Assembly (NCBI RefSeq): GCF_001457795.1
Contig: NZ_LN898208.1
Coordinates: 62,001-126,000 of the forward strand
Source: Olsenella massiliensis
GTDB lineage: Bacteria > Actinomycetota > Coriobacteriia > Coriobacteriales > Atopobiaceae
DNA: 64,000 nucleotides
Reading direction: 5' to 3'
Under the pieces are notes generated by a model that made no database searches, was not told where the DNA came from, and saw only the letters and a program-made list of their open reading frames with translations. Below are positions 47,470 through 56,727 of the stretch, one piece after another (position 1 is the first letter of the stretch; every line of letters starts with the position of its first letter). The translations under genes and the position numbers were made by a program.

Positions 47470-48339
47470 TTAGAGCTGGTCGATGGGGGTCTTGGTGCGG
47501 TCGGCGTTGTAGGCGTAGAAGCCATGGCCGCTCTTGACGCCCAGGTTGCCGCCGCGGACCATCTTGCGCAGCAGGGGGCAGGCGCGGTACTTGGAGTCAC
47601 CGGTCTCGTCGTACAGCACGTCCATGATGGCGAGGCAGATGTCCAGGCCGATGAAGTCGCCCAGCTCGAGCGGGCCCATGGGATGGTTGGCGCCGAGCTT
47701 CATGGCGGTGTCGATGCCCTCGATGTCCGAGACGCCCTCCATCTTGATGAAGGCGGCCTCGTTGATCAGCGGGATGAGGATGCGGTTGACGACGAAGCCG
47801 GCGGCCTCGTTGACCTGCACCGGCGTCTTGCCGATGGCCTTGGAGAACTCGACGATCCTGTCGACGGTCTTCTGCGGGGTGTTGACGCCGGCGATGACCT
47901 CGATGAGCTTCATGCGGTCGGCGGGGTTGAAGAAGTGCATGCCGATGAGGGGGCGGCTGAGGCCGTTGCCGATCTCGGTGATGGAGAGGCTGGAGGTGTT
48001 GGAGGCGAAGACGGCCTCGGGCTTGCAGATGTCGTCCAGCTGGGCGAAGGTGTCCTTCTTAACCTTCATGTCCTCGAAGGCGGCCTCGACGATGAGGTCG
48101 CAGTCGGCGCAGAGGTCCTCCTTGAGGCCGGCCGTGATGGACGCCAGGCGCTTGTCGACCTCGGCCTGGTCAAGCTTGCCCTTCTGGACGAGACGGTCAT
48201 AGCCCTTGGCGATCTTGTCCTTGCCCCCGTCGGCCCACTCCTGCTTGATGTCGCAGAGCGCGACCTCCCACCCGGACTGCGCGAATGCCTTCGCTATGCC
48301 CTGACCCATGGTGCCGGCGCCGATGATGCCAACCTTCAT
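47470..48339 (-). CDS. hbd: 3-hydroxybutyryl-CoA dehydrogenase
   Basis: Reduces acetoacetyl-CoA to 3-hydroxybutyryl-CoA. The 289-residue product has NAD-binding GIIGAGTMGQGIA, ASNTSSLSITEI, catalytic His in GMHFFNPADRMKLIEVI and GFVVNRIL. ATG at 48339 follows AAAGGGGAACGT. Separated from crt by 65 nt that contain a 10-bp hairpin. Confidence 0.95.
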   Translation of the reverse strand: MKVGIIGAGTMGQGIAKAFAQSGWEVALCDIKQEWADGGKDKIAKGYDRLVQKGKLDQAEVDKRLASITAGLKEDLCADCDLIVEAAFEDMKVKKDTFAQLDDICKPEAVFASNTSSLSITEIGNGLSRPLIGMHFFNPADRMKLIEVIAGVNTPQKTVDRIVEFSKAIGKTPVQVNEAAGFVVNRILIPLINEAAFIKMEGVSDIEGIDTAMKLGANHPMGPLELGDFIGLDICLAIMDVLYDETGDSKYRACPLLRKMVRGGNLGVKSGHGFYAYNADRTKTPIDQL

Positions 48340-48360
48340 ACGTTCCCCTTTCCTAAGGTG

Positions 48361-48386
48361 CCCGGTCGGCATCGGTGCCGACCGGG
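48361..48386 (-). terminator. Intra-operon hairpin between crt and hbd
   Basis: Perfect 10-bp stem CCCGGTCGGC/GCCGACCGGG with a 6-nt loop, directly before the hbd RBS, no U-tract. Could be a partial terminator or a processing site that sets the ratio of upstream and downstream products. Confidence 0.5.
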
Positions 48387-48404
48387 CCACACGAATGGCT
48401 GTCG

Positions 48405-49190
48405 CTAGCTGTTGGTGAAGACGGCCTTTGGCTTGGGCTTGTCGCGGCTCAAAAAGCACGCCATGCCCTCCCTCTGGTCGTGCGTCTCGAAGCAGTCGCC
48501 AAAGAGGCGCTCCTCGACCGCGACCGCCTCCGCGATGGGAAGGCTGATGCCGCGGTTCATGGCCTCCTTGCAGTGGCGCACCGCGATGGGGGCGTTGCGG
48601 GCGATCTTGCCCGCCAGCTTGAGGGCGGCGCCCATGAGCTCCTCCTGCGGATAGACCGCGTTCACGAGCCCGATGCGCAGCGCCTCGTCCGCCGGTATGT
48701 TGAGGGCGGAGTAGACGAGCTGCTTGGCCATGCCCATGCCCACGAGGCGCGCGAGGCGCTGCGTGCCGCCGAAGCCGGGCGTGATGCCCAGCCCCACCTC
48801 GGGCTGTCCGAAGAGGGCGTTCTCGGAGGCCAGGCGGATGTCGCAGCTCATGGCCAGCTCGTTGCCGCCGCCCAACGCGAATCCGTTGACGGCCGCGATG
48901 GTGGGCACCGGGAAGTCCTCGATCATGAGGAAGACGTCGTTGCCCAGCTTGCCGAAGGCCTCGCCCTCGGCCTTGGTCATCGTCGACATGGCGGCGATGT
49001 CGGCGCCGGCGACGAAGCTCCTCTCGCCCGCGCCCGTCAGGACGACGCAGCGCACGACGTCCTGATCGATGGCGTCGAAGGCGGCCTTGAGGTCGGCGAG
49101 GACGTCGGGGTTGAGGGCGTTGAGGGCCTTGGGGCGGTCGATCGTGAGGACCGCCACGGCATCTTGCAGCTCGCAGGTGACGAAGCTCAC
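48405..49190 (-). CDS. crt: Crotonase (3-hydroxybutyryl-CoA dehydratase)
   Basis: Dehydrates 3-hydroxybutyryl-CoA to crotonyl-CoA. The 261-residue crotonase-fold protein has the oxyanion-hole segments FVAGADIAAM and NGFALGGGNELAM and the two catalytic glutamates (GGGNE and GQPEVGLGITPGFGGTQRL). GTG at 49190 follows TAGGTGAT, which overlaps the thl stop, indicating coupling. Confidence 0.94.
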   Translation of the reverse strand: MSFVTCELQDAVAVLTIDRPKALNALNPDVLADLKAAFDAIDQDVVRCVVLTGAGERSFVAGADIAAMSTMTKAEGEAFGKLGNDVFLMIEDFPVPTIAAVNGFALGGGNELAMSCDIRLASENALFGQPEVGLGITPGFGGTQRLARLVGMGMAKQLVYSALNIPADEALRIGLVNAVYPQEELMGAALKLAGKIARNAPIAVRHCKEAMNRGISLPIAEAVAVEERLFGDCFETHDQREGMACFLSRDKPKPKAVFTNS

Positions 49191-49198
49191 GCGATCAC

Positions 49199-50386
49199 CT
49201 ACATCTCGACGACGGTGGCGCAGCCCATGCCGCCGCCGATGCACAGCGTTGCCAGACCCTTGTGGGCGCCGCGATGCTTCATGGCATAGAGCAGCGTGAC
49301 GAGGATGCGCGCGCCGGAGGCCCCCACGGGGTGGCCGATGGCGATGGCGCCGCCGTTGACGTTGGTCTTCTCGATGTCGAGGCCGAGGTCATGGACGACG
49401 GCGAGCGACTGGGCGGCGAACGCCTCGTTGGCCTCGACGAGGTCGATGTCCTTGACCTCCAGGCCGGCCTTGGCGAGGGCCTTGCGGCTCGCGGGGATGG
49501 GGCCCGTGCCCATGATCTTGGGGTCAACGCCGGCGAGCGCGCCGGAGACGAAGGTCGCGAGCGGGGTGACGCCCAGCTCCTTGGCCTTGTCCTCGCTCAT
49601 GATGACGAGCGCGGCGGCGCCGTCGTTGATGGCGGAGGAGTTGCCGGCCGTCACGATGCCGTCGGGCTTGAAGGCGGGACGCAGCTTGCCCAGAAGCTCC
49701 ATGGAGGTCTCGCGCGGACCCTCGTCCGTGTCAAAGACGACCTCCTTCTTGCGCATCTTGACGGTGACGGGGACGATCTCGTCCTTGAAGGCGCCGTCGG
49801 CGACGGCGGCGAGGGCGCGCTGCTGGCTCCTGAGGGCAAACTCGTCGAGCTGCTCGCGGGTGATGCCCCACTGCTCGGCCACGTTCTCGGCCGTGATGCC
49901 CATGTGGTAGTCGTTGAACGCGTCCCACAGGGCGTCATTGACCATGGTGTCCACGAGCTCGGACTTGCCCATGGGGTAGCCCATGCGGTAGCCGTAGCGC
50001 CCCTTCATCATCGCGAAGGGGGCCATGTCCATGTTCTCTGTGCCGCCCGCGATGACGACGTCGGCCTCGCCGGCCATGATCTTCTCGGCGGCGGCGTTGA
50101 CGGCGTAGAGACCGGAGCCGCAGACGACGTTGAGGGTCACGGCAGGGGTCTCGATGGGCAGGCCGGCGTCAAGGGAGGCCTGGCGGGCGACGTTCTGGCC
50201 CTGGCCGGCCTGGATGACGCAACCGAGGTACACATGCTCGACGTCCGTCGGCTTGATGCCCGCGCGGCTGATGGCCTCCTTGATGACCGTGGCACCGAGC
50301 GTGCGCGGGGGCACGGACGAGAGCGTGCCGCCGAACTTGCCCACGGCGGTGCGGCATGCACTTGCGATTACGACCTTCTTGCTCAT
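49199..50386 (-). CDS. thl: Acetyl-CoA C-acetyltransferase (thiolase)
   Basis: Condenses two acetyl-CoA to acetoacetyl-CoA, the entry to butyrate synthesis. The 395-residue product has nucleophilic Cys in [12 protein letters not shown] (about residue 88), His in [13 protein letters not shown] and the second Cys in [16 protein letters not shown] at 50386 ([16 protein letters not shown]) follows GGGAGGTCAGTCAC. Confidence 0.95.
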   Translation of the reverse strand: MSKKVVIASACRTAVGKFGGTLSSVPPRTLGATVIKEAISRAGIKPTDVEHVYLGCVIQAGQGQNVARQASLDAGLPIETPAVTLNVVCGSGLYAVNAAAEKIMAGEADVVIAGGTENMDMAPFAMMKGRYGYRMGYPMGKSELVDTMVNDALWDAFNDYHMGITAENVAEQWGITREQLDEFALRSQQRALAAVADGAFKDEIVPVTVKMRKKEVVFDTDEGPRETSMELLGKLRPAFKPDGIVTAGNSSAINDGAAALVIMSEDKAKELGVTPLATFVSGALAGVDPKIMGTGPIPASRKALAKAGLEVKDIDLVEANEAFAAQSLAVVHDLGLDIEKTNVNGGAIAIGHPVGASGARILVTLLYAMKHRGAHKGLATLCIGGGMGCATVVEM

Positions 50387-50456
50387 GTGACTGACCTCCC
50401 TGACGTATACCTGCCTATGCTGCAAAGCGGTGGTGCACCTGCCTAGAACACTGGTC

Positions 50457-51803
50457 TTAGACCCGGTTGGACCTGCGCCAGATATTCATCTTCTGGGCCT
50501 CGGCGATGAGGCCGTCGCGGAAGTCGGGATGGGCGATGGAGATGAGCGCCTCGGCACGCTGCCAGCCGGAGAGCCCCTTGAGGTTGACACAGCCGAACTC
50601 CGTCACGATGTACATGGCGTTGGCGCGCGTGTCGGTGACGATCGAGCCGGCTGCGAGCGTCGGACGGATGCGGCTCGCCACCTCGCCGGTCTTCTTGTTC
50701 ACGAAGGTCGAGCTGAGGCAGATGAAGCTCTTGCCGCCCTTGGCGTGATAGGCGCCCATGACGAAGTCGAGCTGGCCGCCGGCGCCCGAGATGGCCTTGG
50801 TGCCCGCGCTCTCGGCGTTGATCTGGCCAAAGAGGTCGATGTCAACCGCGTTGTTGATGGAGACGAAGTTGTCGAGCTGCGCCACGGTGCGGATGTCGTT
50901 GACGTAGTCGACCGGCGCCGCCACGCACTCGGGATTGTCGTCGATGAAGTCATAGAGCTTCTGCGTGCCCGCCGCGAAGGAGTAGACCTGCCTGCCACGG
51001 TCGATTGCCTTGCGGTTGCCCGTGATCTTGCCGGCGAGCGAGAGGTCCACGAAGGCGTCCACGTACATCTCGGTGTGAACGCCCAGGTTGGTGAGGTCGC
51101 TCTGGGCGATGCCCGCGCCGATGGTGGTGGGCATGGTGCCGATGCCCAGCTGCAGGCAGGCACCGTCGGGAATCATGGGAACGACGATGTCCGTCACGGC
51201 GCGGTCAACGTCCGTGGACGCGCCGCCGGCGCCCAGAAGATCGATGCCGGGGTTGTCGCCCTCGATGATCATGTCCACGCGCGTGACGTTGATGAAGGTC
51301 TCGGGCCCCCCGAAGGCGCGGGGCATGTTCTTGTTGACCTCCACGATGATGACGTCCGCCTTGTCGAACACGGCGTTGATGTGGCTGGCGCAGAGCCCGT
51401 AGCCAAAGTTGCCGTAGGCGTCCATCGGCGAGACCTGGACGCAGGCCACGTTGACGCGCTCGGTCATGTCGCGATAGTAGCGCGGGAGCTCGGAGTAGCG
51501 GATGGGCGCGTAGAAGCCGAAGCCCTTGGTGCAGGCGCGGCGCTCGAACCCGCCCATGTGCCAGCTGTTCCAGGTGAAGTGCTCCTCGGGGGCGTCGATC
51601 TTGAAGATGGCGGGCTCGTGGGCCAGCACGCCGCCGCGCACGTTGACGTCCGTGAGCTCGCCCATGCGCGCGGCGAGGGCCTCGTCGAACGCGACGGGCG
51701 TGATGGAGCTCCACCCATAGTCAACCCAGTCGCCGCTCTTGACGACGGCTGCCGCGTCTGCGGCCGAAACGAGCTTGGAGTTGTACATGTCTGAAAAGTC
51801 CAC
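50457..51803 (-). CDS. Butyryl-CoA:acetate CoA-transferase family protein
   Basis: Would release butyrate and regenerate acetyl-CoA, the last pathway step. The 448-residue product belongs to the AtoA/4-hydroxybutyrate CoA-transferase group, with GLCASHIN, a GIG-type loop [15 protein letters not shown] and the catalytic-Glu region [21 protein letters not shown]. Sequence alone does not separate butyryl-CoA from 4-hydroxybutyryl-CoA specificity, but operon position supports the former. GTG at 51803 is preferred over ATG at 51827 because GGGGAG lies 9 nt upstream and the ATG has no SD. First gene of the operon, with two palindromes just upstream. Confidence 0.88.
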   Translation of the reverse strand: MDFSDMYNSKLVSAADAAAVVKSGDWVDYGWSSITPVAFDEALAARMGELTDVNVRGGVLAHEPAIFKIDAPEEHFTWNSWHMGGFERRACTKGFGFYAPIRYSELPRYYRDMTERVNVACVQVSPMDAYGNFGYGLCASHINAVFDKADVIIVEVNKNMPRAFGGPETFINVTRVDMIIEGDNPGIDLLGAGGASTDVDRAVTDIVVPMIPDGACLQLGIGTMPTTIGAGIAQSDLTNLGVHTEMYVDAFVDLSLAGKITGNRKAIDRGRQVYSFAAGTQKLYDFIDDNPECVAAPVDYVNDIRTVAQLDNFVSINNAVDIDLFGQINAESAGTKAISGAGGQLDFVMGAYHAKGGKSFICLSSTFVNKKTGEVASRIRPTLAAGSIVTDTRANAMYIVTEFGCVNLKGLSGWQRAEALISIAHPDFRDGLIAEAQKMNIWRRSNRV

Positions 51804-51833
51804 GATGATCACGCTCCCCGAACTCATGATACC

Positions 51834-51862
51834 AATACCGGTATTACCTTGACAATTGTCAA
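51834..51862 (-). promoter_or_regulatory. Two palindromic operator candidates at the butyrate operon promoter
   Basis: A perfect 14-nt palindrome TTGACAATTGTCAA (51849-51862), whose half is an ideal -35 TTGACA, and a perfect 12-nt palindrome AATACCGGTATT (51834-51845), 3 nt apart, in an AT-rich tract (51849-51925). TTGAC-N4-GTCAA resembles CRP/FNR-family sites. The -10 (GGTATT at 17 nt) is weak. Confidence 0.55.
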
Positions 51863-51980
51863 AACAACAATTAAAGCAAAAAATTTATGCCATAATTGCA
51901 ACTTAACTTATATCATTTACCGGACGATGCGTTCGCGTCGCGTTCCCAGAAGGCGCCCCGCGCCGAGTGAGCGGCGGCCG

Positions 51981-52403
51981 TCACCTGACCGAACGGGGCA
52001 GGTTCCTCAGCAGGCCCCTCAGAAGGGCCCCCACGGAGCTTCGCAGGCTCGTCTCGCGCACGAGCGCGTCGGCCCCCACGTAGGGACGCATGGCCCTGAG
52101 CACCCGCTTGTTGTCGCGCGTGGAGAAGGCGAGGGCGCCGTCGCGCCTCGTGTGCACGGTGAAGCGCGGAAGATACCTGCCCTTGAGCATGACGGGCGCC
52201 GAGACGCGCGTGACCTCCCCCCAGGGAATCTGGACGTAGTCCTGCTCGTTCGCGTCGGACTGATACTCGATGCCGTGCGACCCCAGGCTGATCGTGCCAT
52301 ACGACCCCAGCCCAAGATAGGACTGCGCCTTGATGGTGAGGTCGACGTTCTCGTCTAGCGGGCGCGGGCGTGCGGGGCGCGCGCCTCTCGACCATGATGT
52401 CAT
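51981..52403 (-). CDS. DUF956 family protein (ManO-like)
   Basis: A 140-residue DUF956 protein (SYLGLGSYGTISLGSHGIEYQ, IPWGEVTRVSAPVMLKGRYLPRF, FSTRDNKRVLRAMRPYV). DUF956 genes almost always follow mannose-family PTS operons; a regulatory role is proposed but not established. The first 15 residues are Arg/Pro-rich and the true start could be slightly later. Located after the PTS genes and two hairpins, the second of which can also pair across its start codon. Confidence 0.8.
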   Translation of the reverse strand: MTSWSRGARPARPRPLDENVDLTIKAQSYLGLGSYGTISLGSHGIEYQSDANEQDYVQIPWGEVTRVSAPVMLKGRYLPRFTVHTRRDGALAFSTRDNKRVLRAMRPYVGADALVRETSLRSSVGALLRGLLRNLPRSVR

Positions 52404-52453
52404 GCGCTAAGACTCCCCTCGATGCTCCACGAGAGGCGCGGCGGCGCCTCTCG
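52381..52453 (-). promoter_or_regulatory. Mutually exclusive hairpins at the DUF956 start
   Basis: A 10-nt element occurs three times: CGAGAGGCGC at 52430-52439, its complement GCGCCTCTCG at 52444-52453 and again at 52381-52390. The first copy can pair with the second (4-nt loop) or with the third, the latter enclosing the SD (GAGGGGAG) and ATG (52403). This is the layout of a translational or transcriptional switch. Confidence 0.55.
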
Positions 52454-52459
52454 CAAGGC

Positions 52460-52503
52460 GGGGCACCCCGCACGTCACCGTGTGACGAGACGCGGGGTGC
52501 CCC
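52460..52503 (-). terminator. Terminator after the mannose PTS genes
   Basis: Perfect 12-bp stem (52460-52471 with 52492-52503), with an inner 6-bp CGTCAC/GTGACG helix; 47 nt past the IID stop. No U-tract follows, so it may attenuate rather than stop transcription into DUF956. Confidence 0.65.
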
Positions 52504-52550
52504 CGTAGCCGTTTTACGTTTCTCTCAGGACAGGTTGGCTGCGACGCGGC

Positions 52551-53471
52551 CTACATGAACCCGAGGAGACGCCCGACGACGCCAAACGCGAAGAGCGCCA
52601 GGATGATCGTGATGGGCGAGACGTTCTTCTTGAGCAGCCAGCAGCAGAGCAGCGTCAGGCCGACGGCCGCGAGGCCGGGAATGAGCTGGTCGAGGTTCTG
52701 CTGGAGCGTGGTCACCTTGTTGGCGTCAAGGCCGTTGGCGCCCAGGGCGGCATACTGCGTGAGCGCGGCCTTGATGCCCTCGGCCCCCGCAGGCAGGCTC
52801 GACCAGTCGATGTAGGCGCCCTCCTGCTGCGGGATCGTGGCGACGACCGGCGTGAACGAGATGGACACCCAGCGCTCGACGAGCGCGCCGATGATGAACA
52901 TGCCGAGGATGGAGGCTCCCTCGGTGACCTGGCCCAGCATGCCGCCGGAGAGGTCCTGCGAGATGGACGAGCCGGCGCGGTAGCCAAACTCCTGCGTGTA
53001 CCACTCGAAGGCGAGGCGGATGACGTTCCAGGCGACGAAGAACAGGATGGGGCCGAGAATGGAGCCGCCGAGCGCCAAAGACGCGCCGAGTGCGCCGAGG
53101 ATGGGGCGCACGGTGAACCAGAACACGGGGTCGCCCACGCCGGCCAGCGGACCCATCATGCCGATCTTGACGCCCTGGATCGTGACGTCATCGACGGGCT
53201 CGCCGTTGGCGCGCCCCTCCTCGAGGGCGAGGGTGACGCCCATGACCGGGGACGAGACGTACGGATGGGTGTTGTAGAACTCGAGGTGACGCCTCAGGGC
53301 GGCCTTCTGGTCCTCCTCGCTCGCGTACAGCTTCTTGATCGCGGGGATGATCGAATAGCACCAGCCGCCGTTCTGCATGCGCTCGTAGTTCCAGGAGCCC
53401 TGCAGGAACTGATGACGCCACCAGACGCTCAGTCGGTCGTTCTTCGAGAGCTCGATCTTTTCGTTTGCCAT
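52551..53471 (-). CDS. PTS mannose/fructose/sorbose family IID component
   Basis: Membrane subunit of a mannose-class PTS. The 306-residue product has the family start SWNYERMQNGGWCYSIIPAIKKLY, GVKIGMMGPLAGVGDPVFW and C-terminal membrane helices. ATG at 53471 is preferred over GTG at 53480 because GGGAG lies about 10 nt before the ATG but almost touches the GTG. It follows IIC by 22 nt. Confidence 0.93.
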   Translation of the reverse strand: MANEKIELSKNDRLSVWWRHQFLQGSWNYERMQNGGWCYSIIPAIKKLYASEEDQKAALRRHLEFYNTHPYVSSPVMGVTLALEEGRANGEPVDDVTIQGVKIGMMGPLAGVGDPVFWFTVRPILGALGASLALGGSILGPILFFVAWNVIRLAFEWYTQEFGYRAGSSISQDLSGGMLGQVTEGASILGMFIIGALVERWVSISFTPVVATIPQQEGAYIDWSSLPAGAEGIKAALTQYAALGANGLDANKVTTLQQNLDQLIPGLAAVGLTLLCCWLLKKNVSPITIILALFAFGVVGRLLGFM

Positions 53472-53493
53472 GTTATTCACGCTCCCTTACGGC

Positions 53494-54306
53494 CTAGTAG
53501 TTGTTGAGGATGTCGCCGAGCGGGTCGCCGGACCCGCCGCTGCCGCCGCCCTGCTTGGCGAGGTTCTTGAGGGCGAGGTAGATGAGGGCGAGGCAGACGC
53601 CGATGGCGCCCAGGGCGATGAGCGTGAGCGAATTGATGGCCGCGAGGACGAAGCCGAGGACGAAGAACGGCCAGACCTCCTTGGACGCCATCATGTTGAT
53701 GACCATGGCGTAGCCGACGGCCGCGACCATGCCGCCGCCCACGGCCATGCCGCCGGCGAGCCAGGAGGGCATGGCGTTGAGCGCGGACGTGACGGCCTCG
53801 GCGGGGATGAAGCACAGGGCGGCCGCGGGAATGGCGATGCGCAGGCCCTGCATGACGATGCCGGCCACCTGCCACCGCTCGATGGCGGCGGCGTCGTTGC
53901 TCTCGGCGGCGGCGTCCATGGCGTGAACCATGCCGGTCGCCAGCGTGCGGCAGATCATCGTGAGGAAGAGTCCGGCGACTGACAGGGGGATGGCCAGCGC
54001 GATGGACGTGGTGATGGCGTTGGACGCGTCGGCCGTGCCGCCGGAGAGGGCCAGGACCATGATGATCGTGGACGCCACGGACGCGAGGGCCGCGTCAGGG
54101 GCGACGGCGGCGCCGATGTTGGCCCAGCCGAGGGCGATCATCTGAAGCGAGCCTCCCAGGGCGATGCCCTCTGCGGGATGACCGGTGACGATGCCGATGA
54201 GCGTACAGGCGACGAGGGGCTGATGGAACTGCCACTGGTCGAGAACGCCCTCCATGCCCGCAAGGAATGCGACGATGATGACAAGTACGAGTGAGATTGG
54301 CGACAT
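53494..54306 (-). CDS. PTS mannose/fructose/sorbose family IIC component
   Basis: 270-residue membrane subunit with about six to seven hydrophobic segments and the family start AFLAGMEGVLDQWQFHQPLV and GGSLQMIALGWANIGAAVAPD. The C-terminus has an unusual Gly-rich tail (GGGSGGSGDPLGD). RBS GAAGGAGG. It follows the IIAB gene by 18 nt. Confidence 0.93.
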   Translation of the reverse strand: MSPISLVLVIIVAFLAGMEGVLDQWQFHQPLVACTLIGIVTGHPAEGIALGGSLQMIALGWANIGAAVAPDAALASVASTIIMVLALSGGTADASNAITTSIALAIPLSVAGLFLTMICRTLATGMVHAMDAAAESNDAAAIERWQVAGIVMQGLRIAIPAAALCFIPAEAVTSALNAMPSWLAGGMAVGGGMVAAVGYAMVINMMASKEVWPFFVLGFVLAAINSLTLIALGAIGVCLALIYLALKNLAKQGGGSGGSGDPLGDILNNY

Positions 54307-54324
54307 TGCTACCTCCTTCTGTGG

Positions 54325-55317
54325 TTACTTGGAAGCCAGCTCGTTCTTTGCCTTCTTGAGCATGGCGTCGAAGTTCTCGGGCGCGTCGGCCGGCACCTTG
54401 CGGACGTCGAACTCGACGCCCTTGGCCTTGATCGCCTCGAGCGTCTTGACGTCGTCCTCGCCCATGGCGACGGCGTTGCTCACGACGACCTTGCCGGCGG
54501 AGTGGGCCATGGAGCCGAGGTTGACCTTCTTGACGTCGACGCCGCCCTCGATGGCACGAAGCAGGTCCTGAGGCGTCTCAAACAGGAGCATGGCCTTGGT
54601 GGCGCCAAAGCGCGGGTCCTTGGAGACCTCGATGATCTTGGAGACGGGCACGACGTGAGCCTTGACTCCCGGAGGCGCCGCCTGCTCGATCATGGACTTG
54701 CGCAGCTCGTCGCGCGCGACGGCGTCGGAGCAGACGATGATGCGGTCGGGGCCGGTCATCTTGGTCCAGGTGGTGGCAACCTGACCGTGGAGCAGGCGCG
54801 TGTCAATGCGGCAGAGCACGATCTTGATGTGCCCGTCTCCCAGGACCGTCCCCTCGGGGATGGTACCGACGGGGGCGGCTGCGGGCGCGGGGGCACCCGT
54901 CGCGGGGGCGGGAACGAGGCTCTCGGGCTTGGCCTTGATGCCGCCGATGGCCTCGGCGTAGACCTCCCTGGCGACCTCGGAGGCCGTCTGCTTGTCCATG
55001 CGGGCGCCGTACGCGGCGACCAGCATGGGAAGGTTGAGGCCCGTGAGCGCCACCCAGTCGTCGTGCCCCTCCTCCTCGAGGATGCGCGACACCTGGTTGA
55101 AGGGCGTGCCTCCCCACAGGTCAACCAGGAACAGCACGTGTTCCGGGTCGGAGAACGACGTGGCGGCGTCAAGCAGCTTCGTGTGCAGGTCCTCGGGGCC
55201 GATGTCGGGCGTGAGCACGACGGCGGACACGTCGTCCTGCGCGCCAAAGATCATCTGTCCGGACTCCTTGATGCCTTCGGAGAGAGACCCATGGCTAGCT
55301 AAGACAATTCCGACCAT
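54325..55317 (-). CDS. PTS mannose family IIAB fusion component
   Basis: 330-residue cytoplasmic phosphotransfer protein. IIA domain (residues 1-130) with active-site His in LASHGSLSEG and the LVDLWGGTPFNQ segment. An Ala/Pro linker follows (about 138-155), then the IIB domain with active His in IDTRLLHGQVATTW. The fused IIAB order matches E. coli ManX. RBS AAAGGAGG. First gene of the operon; sugars of this class include mannose, glucose and amino sugars. Confidence 0.94.
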   Translation of the reverse strand: MVGIVLASHGSLSEGIKESGQMIFGAQDDVSAVVLTPDIGPEDLHTKLLDAATSFSDPEHVLFLVDLWGGTPFNQVSRILEEEGHDDWVALTGLNLPMLVAAYGARMDKQTASEVAREVYAEAIGGIKAKPESLVPAPATGAPAPAAAPVGTIPEGTVLGDGHIKIVLCRIDTRLLHGQVATTWTKMTGPDRIIVCSDAVARDELRKSMIEQAAPPGVKAHVVPVSKIIEVSKDPRFGATKAMLLFETPQDLLRAIEGGVDVKKVNLGSMAHSAGKVVVSNAVAMGEDDVKTLEAIKAKGVEFDVRKVPADAPENFDAMLKKAKNELASK

Positions 55318-55420
55318 CCAACTTCCTCCTTTACTCCTTGCTTCTCCTGCCGACAGAAACGATGCGAGGCCCGAGGCGCGGCGCGAGGCGCACGTGCCCC
55401 AGGAGGCTTCACGAGGAGGA

Positions 55421-55426
55421 ATTATA
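55421..55426 (-). promoter_or_regulatory. -10 element of the mannose PTS operon
   Basis: A perfect TATAAT on the minus strand, 100 nt before the IIAB start, with a poor -35 (CCACAG at 17 nt), which suggests an activator-dependent promoter. The 228-nt gap to pepP is AT-rich and otherwise featureless. Confidence 0.5.
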
Positions 55427-55545
55427 GAGTAAATCAGTAAGAACTGTGGTCTTTTTTGGAAGACACCCGTTTACGTATGTTTATATACCATCTGGCAGAT
55501 TGCGCCCGCAAGCTTGTCTTCGTATGATAGAAAATTTTAAGCTTA

Positions 55546-56667
55546 CTAGCCCACGATCACGAGGTCGTGCGTGGACGCCGTAAAGGCATGGTAGCCGTCG
55601 TGACGCATGACGCCGAAGTCCTCAAGACGCACGCCAAACTGCCCGGGCAGGTAGATGCCCGGCTCGATGGTCACCACCGACCCCTCGGGCACCGGCTTGT
55701 CCCAGCTTCTACCAAAGTTGGGCTGCTCGTGAATCTGAAGCCCCACCCCATGTCCCAGGCCGTGTTTGAAGTAGTCGCCATAGCCCGCCTCGCTGATGAC
55801 CTCCACGGCGCGCCGATGGACGTCGCTGCCGAGGCAGCCCGGACGCGCCTCGCGGGCGCAGGTCTCGTGGGCGCGACGCACCGCGTCGTAGACCTCGCGC
55901 TGCAGGGCCCCGCACGCGCCCACGCAGACCGTCCTCGTCATGTCCGAGTGATAGTCGCCGAGCCCCGCGCCATAGTCCATGACCACCATGTCGCCCTTCT
56001 GGATGACGTAGGCGCTGGGACGGGCGTGGGGGTTGGCGCCGTTGGCGCCCGCCGCGACGATCGTCTCGAACGAGAGGGCGTCCGCGCCGTGGGAGAGCAT
56101 GAAGGACTCCAGCTCGGCGCGAACCGCAAGCTCGGTCATGCCGGCCTTAATGTAGCCGCAGATGTGCTCGAAGGCCGCGTCCGTGATGGCCTGGGCCTCC
56201 CTCATGCGCGCGATCTCCTCCTCGTCCTTGACCATGCGCAGGGCCATGACGTCCTCGTGCAGGCGCGGAAGCAGGCAGGCGACGCCCAGCTCCGCGCAGC
56301 AGACCTGCAGGGCGTCCACGAACGACACGCTCACGCTGTCCTCGACGGCCACGACGCGGGCGCGGGCCTGAAGGATGCGTCGGGCGGCCCACCGGGGAGC
56401 CTCCTCGCCGTCCATGTCGATTGACCAGGGGCCGTCGGCGCCCATCCGCTCCCTGAGGCCGTTGAAGTAGCGCGAGTCGGTATGCAGCCAGAGACCGTCG
56501 GGCGTGACGAGGGCGACGTGGGCCACCTCGTCGTCAAAGCAGCGCTCCGCGCCCGTCAGCCAGCGCAGGTCGGGGTTGTTGCGCAGGACGACGGCGTCAT
56601 AGCCGCGCTCCCCCATGAGGCCGCGGAGCTTGGCAAGACGACGTTCGAGCGTGATGGTACTGGTCAT
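55546..56667 (-). CDS. pepP: Xaa-Pro aminopeptidase family (M24) peptidase
   Basis: Removes N-terminal residues next to proline. The 373-residue product has an N-terminal creatinase-like domain and an M24 catalytic domain with all five metal ligands: Asp in VVMDYGAGL, Asp in YHSDMTRT, His in GHGVGLQIHE, Glu in VTIEPGIYLP and Glu in GVRLEDFGV. It lies downstream of aroK-aroB, a position often followed by efp; here efp is 18 kb away. Confidence 0.92.
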   Translation of the reverse strand: MTSTITLERRLAKLRGLMGERGYDAVVLRNNPDLRWLTGAERCFDDEVAHVALVTPDGLWLHTDSRYFNGLRERMGADGPWSIDMDGEEAPRWAARRILQARARVVAVEDSVSVSFVDALQVCCAELGVACLLPRLHEDVMALRMVKDEEEIARMREAQAITDAAFEHICGYIKAGMTELAVRAELESFMLSHGADALSFETIVAAGANGANPHARPSAYVIQKGDMVVMDYGAGLGDYHSDMTRTVCVGACGALQREVYDAVRRAHETCAREARPGCLGSDVHRRAVEVISEAGYGDYFKHGLGHGVGLQIHEQPNFGRSWDKPVPEGSVVTIEPGIYLPGQFGVRLEDFGVMRHDGYHAFTASTHDLVIVG

Positions 56668-56727
56668 GGGTCTCTGATCCTTCCTTCATGTGTTGACATG
56701 TGCGCGAGCGCGCCGCAGGCCCGACGC

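Noticed and set aside
55500-55545. Two AAGCTT motifs near the pepP stop, considered as a terminator or recombination site.
   Set aside because: Each is only a short self-complementary hexamer; they do not form a stable extended stem and no U-tract follows properly.
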